From DATGPD01 sp041398565 (GTDB taxonomy: Bacteria; Planctomycetota; UBA1135; UBA2386), in contig JAWKUN010000002.1 in assembly GCA_041398565.1 (NCBI GenBank), positions 2,254,359-2,318,358 of the forward strand: 64,000 nucleotides of DNA, in the 5' to 3' direction. Below the pieces are notes generated by a model. It saw only the letters and a program-made list of their open reading frames with translations, was not told the DNA's origin and did not search any database. A program made the translations under genes and the position numbers. This document shows positions 61,867-64,000 of this stretch, in pieces. How positions within the stretch are numbered: the stretch's first letter is position 1; every line of letters starts with the position of its first letter.

Positions 61867-62598
61867 GTGAGCATGCTCGGCGCTGTCCAGGTGTTCGACG
61901 AAGGCGTCGCGCGCGCTGACTTCGCCGCGCGCGTCGAGAGCAAGTTCGTGTTCAGCAAGGTCGACGTCGCGGCTTTGCGCCACGCGTTGCTGCGCCTGGC
62001 GACGCCGATCCGCTACGCGGGGCGGGTGTCACTGGTGCGCAGCGTCTACTTCGACGACCCGCGGCTCTCGGCCTGCCGCGCCAACCTCGCCGGCATCGGC
62101 GTGCGGCAGAAGGCGCGGGTGCGCTGGTACGACCACGACTCCCCGCGCGGCGCGTTCTGGTTCGAGGTCAAATGGCGCCGCAACCAAACCACCGGCAAGC
62201 TGCGCCATCGCATCGAGGGCGGCGCGCCGTTCGCCGAACTGCCCCTACGGCGTGTGCCGCAGTTGCTGGCTCCGGGACTGCCCGAGCGCTGCCGCGGCCT
62301 GGTCGACACCCTCAGCGATGCGGTGCTGCTGGTCGAGTATCGGCGGGAGCACTTCGCCTGCGGGGATGCGCGGCTGACGCTCGACTACGACTTGCGCTTC
62401 GCGCCGCTGCTCGGCCAGCGGCACCTCGGGCGGCGCTTCGTCGAACGCCTGCCCGGCATCGTGCTGGTGGAGTGCAAGACGCCGACCGACTCGCCCGCTG
62501 GGCTGGTCGCCGCGATGCGCGTGCTCGGTGCGCGCCCGGCTCGGTTCTCCAAATACGTCACGGGCTGCCAACGGCTCGGCTACGCTACCGCCGGCTGA
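61867..62598 (+). CDS. VTC-domain protein (polyphosphate polymerase-like)
   Basis: The 243-residue tunnel-fold protein has ARVESKFVFSK, SVYFDDPRLSACRANLAG, RQKARVRWY, FEVKWRRN and VLVEYRREHF, then VLVECKTPTD and FSKYVTGC near the end. In yeast Vtc4 the basic tunnel polymerises polyphosphate from ATP, and the basic and acidic residues of this fold are present. GTG 61867 is one base after the previous stop; ATG 61873 is an alternative. It is operonic with DUF4956 and the following EF-hand protein. Confidence 0.88.
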   Translation: MSMLGAVQVFDEGVARADFAARVESKFVFSKVDVAALRHALLRLATPIRYAGRVSLVRSVYFDDPRLSACRANLAGIGVRQKARVRWYDHDSPRGAFWFEVKWRRNQTTGKLRHRIEGGAPFAELPLRRVPQLLAPGLPERCRGLVDTLSDAVLLVEYRREHFACGDARLTLDYDLRFAPLLGQRHLGRRFVERLPGIVLVECKTPTDSPAGLVAAMRVLGARPARFSKYVTGCQRLGYATAG

Positions 62599-62614
62599 CT
62601 CGAGTGACCCCATC

Positions 62615-64000
62615 ATGCGCTGTCGACTATCGCTGCTCAGTCTCGTGTGCTTCGCCGCCGTGCTCACCGCGCAGGACCGTCGCGGAGGTCGGGGTCGCCG
62701 TAGGCCACCGCTGCCGGTGTTGCTGGCGATCGACAGTGACCAGGACGGTGCCATCAGCGCGGCCGAGCGGCAGGCGGCGAGCAAGGCGCTGCTCAAGCTC
62801 GACAAGAACGGCGACGGCAACCTGACCAGCGACGAGCTGATGCCTGACTTCGGCGGGCGCGGTCCCGATGGTCCGCCAGGCGGCGGGCCCGGTGGTCCCT
62901 TCGGTACGGGCGGCCCCGGCGGCCCCGGCGGTCCGATGGGCATGATGGGGCAGCACCCGGTGATGGCCGCACTCGATCTCGACGGCGACGGCGAGTTGTT
63001 CGACGACGAGGTCACCGACGCCGGGCGGTCGCTGGCCAAGGCGGACCAGGATGGCGACGGCCTGATCTCTGCCACGGAGATGCAGCCGCGCCGCGGCGGC
63101 TTCGGCGGTCCGGGTGGCATGCGCGGCCCGGGTGGCATGCGCGGTCCGGGTGGCCCGGGTGGCCGCGGCGGCTTCGGTGGCGGTGAGCGCCCCGATCACG
63201 TGCTGCAACCCGACGAGTTGGAGTTCGACATGGGGTCGCCGACCATCGGCGACCGCGAGACGTTCCGCGCGCTGTCGTACCAGGGCGAGGAGGTCATGAT
63301 CGACACGCACCTCGCCAACCTCGAGTTCGTCAAGTTCCAGATCGAGGCGGCCGACACCGACGCGCCGCGGCTGTACTTCATGAACACGAAGACCTACCGC
63401 GCGCATCCGATGTTCATGCAGCGGATCGGGGTCGATGAGCGCGACGGCTCGATGCGCATGCGCGGGGTGTTGGTCTATCGGCCACTTCTGATGTCGGCGA
63501 GCGGCAAGCCAGGGCTCTACACGTTCGAGTTCGAGCCCAACGACGCCTACCCATTCGCCGACATCCAGATGGCGTATCGACTGCTGCAAGAAAAGGCCGA
63601 GCCGCTGGTCGGCAACCTCTCGTACCATCTGCTGCCTCGCGCCGAGCAACGCTGGCAGGAGGAGAAGCAGCTCTATGCAGAGGCGAAGCTGCCGGTCTTT
63701 CACGCCGATGACGTCTACGGCGAAGCGGCTTTTCTGCCTTTGCACCGCGCGGTGTCGTTTGGGCGTCTGCGCCTGATGCAGCCCGGCGAGCTGCCTGCGG
63801 TCAACGACGTGGTCGTCTACCGTGACCTGCCCAACGAGTTGCCGCGCACCGCTGGTGTGCTGACCGGCGTCCGGCAGACGCCGCTGTCGCACGTGAACCT
63901 GCGCTGCGTGCAGGACGACGTGCCCAACGCCTACGCCCGCGGCGCCGCCGACGACCCGCAGGTGCGCTCGCTGCTCGGCAAGCTGGTGCGCTACGAGGTG
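62615..64000 (+). CDS. Secreted EF-hand protein with PEP/pyruvate-binding (swivelling) domain, 3' end outside window
   Basis: The frame from ATG 62615 stays open to the window end (462 codons). A signal peptide (SLLSLVCFAAVLTAQ) is followed by at least three EF-hand-like calcium loops: DSDQDGAISAAE, DKNGDGNLTSDE and DLDGDGELFDDE, with DQDGDGLISATE as a fourth. These are separated by Gly/Pro-rich linkers (repeated GGPGG and GMRGPG units, 62867-62950 and 63100-63180). A beta-rich domain comes next. The final visible part reads RTAGVLTGVRQTPLSHVNLR..QDDVPNAYA, which resembles the phosphohistidine-type swivelling domain of PEP-utilising enzymes. It follows the VTC gene by 16 bases and is probably co-transcribed. 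Confidence 0.82.
   Translation, partial: MRCRLSLLSLVCFAAVLTAQDRRGGRGRRRPPLPVLLAIDSDQDGAISAAERQAASKALLKLDKNGDGNLTSDELMPDFGGRGPDGPPGGGPGGPFGTGGPGGPGGPMGMMGQHPVMAALDLDGDGELFDDEVTDAGRSLAKADQDGDGLISATEMQPRRGGFGGPGGMRGPGGMRGPGGPGGRGGFGGGERPDHVLQPDELEFDMGSPTIGDRETFRALSYQGEEVMIDTHLANLEFVKFQIEAADTDAPRLYFMNTKTYRAHPMFMQRIGVDERDGSMRMRGVLVYRPLLMSASGKPGLYTFEFEPNDAYPFADIQMAYRLLQEKAEPLVGNLSYHLLPRAEQRWQEEKQLYAEAKLPVFHADDVYGEAAFLPLHRAVSFGRLRLMQPGELPAVNDVVVYRDLPNELPRTAGVLTGVRQTPLSHVNLRCVQDDVPNAYARGAADDPQVRSLLGKLVRYEV

Noticed and set aside
1..64000. DGR reverse transcriptase or template repeat in the window
   Set aside because: No frame shows reverse-transcriptase motifs such as YxDD with the DGR-type QGxxxSP, and no second sequence like the variable region with AAC codons was seen. 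The DGR call therefore rests on the targets only.

Overview
The window is a GC-rich (roughly 70 %) bacterial chromosome segment, most likely from a planctomycete. The evidence is the mix of genes: ECF sigma factors fused to membrane-anchored beta-sandwich domains, large membrane Ser/Thr kinases with a formylglycine-enzyme-like (FGE) or TPR tail, BlaI/M56 regulatory pairs, a GH172-type DUF2961 protein, a short omega-like RNA polymerase subunit, and lipid A/heptose genes. The assignment is inferred from gene content only.

Region 1 (1-14930) is ordinary chromosome, nearly all on the + strand. It holds two type IV pilin-like or secreted proteins, an omega-like subunit, a kinase with an FGE domain, and an overlapping envelope operon (fabD, lpxK, an LpxL-type acyltransferase). 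Downstream lie hldE, a second stand-alone heptose-type nucleotidyltransferase, a DUF4003-like protein, a B3/B4 tRNA-binding-domain protein and an SDR.

Region 2 (14980-24722) holds a small secreted protein, a three-gene module of coiled-coil, DUF6384-like and helical proteins, a sigma-factor/membrane fusion with a small membrane partner, a FIST-domain sensor and an aldo/keto reductase.

Region 3 (25210-42130) is a rearranged accessory block. Two ~494-bp direct repeats (26489-26982 and 41636-42130, about 98 % identical) enclose 14.65 kb. Each repeat carries the 5' ends of two divergent genes. The left copy belongs to the intact GT-C glycosyltransferase; the right copy belongs to the intact caspase-FGE lipoprotein gene. 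Inside are a sigma/kinase-TPR operon, a second sigma fusion and an FMN glutamate-synthase-like gene. Many gene fragments lie among them: IS66 TnpA, quinone reductase, ELWxxDGT repeat protein, IS91-type transposase in three pieces, a UreH-like transporter and hypE.

Region 4 (42101-50470) is the most interesting part. Two secreted caspase-FGE proteins share a nearly identical C-terminal module and a ~135-bp noncoding tail. Over the last 29 codons before a conserved end they differ in 12 codons (18 bases). All changes are at codon positions 1 or 2 and nearly all affect NNC codons, while the following 15 codons are identical. This is the expected signature of diversity-generating retroelement (DGR) variable regions. 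No reverse transcriptase or template repeat was seen in the window, so the DGR core would have to act in trans or be absent.

Region 5 (50601-64000) is ordinary again. It holds a membrane protein, tRNA-Gly(CCC), a BlaI/M56 pair with a 7-bp inverted repeat upstream, a HEAT-repeat lipoprotein, a DUF2961 glycosidase-like protein, a queuosine-precursor transporter, and a DUF4956 / VTC / EF-hand-PEP-swivel cluster that runs off the right end.
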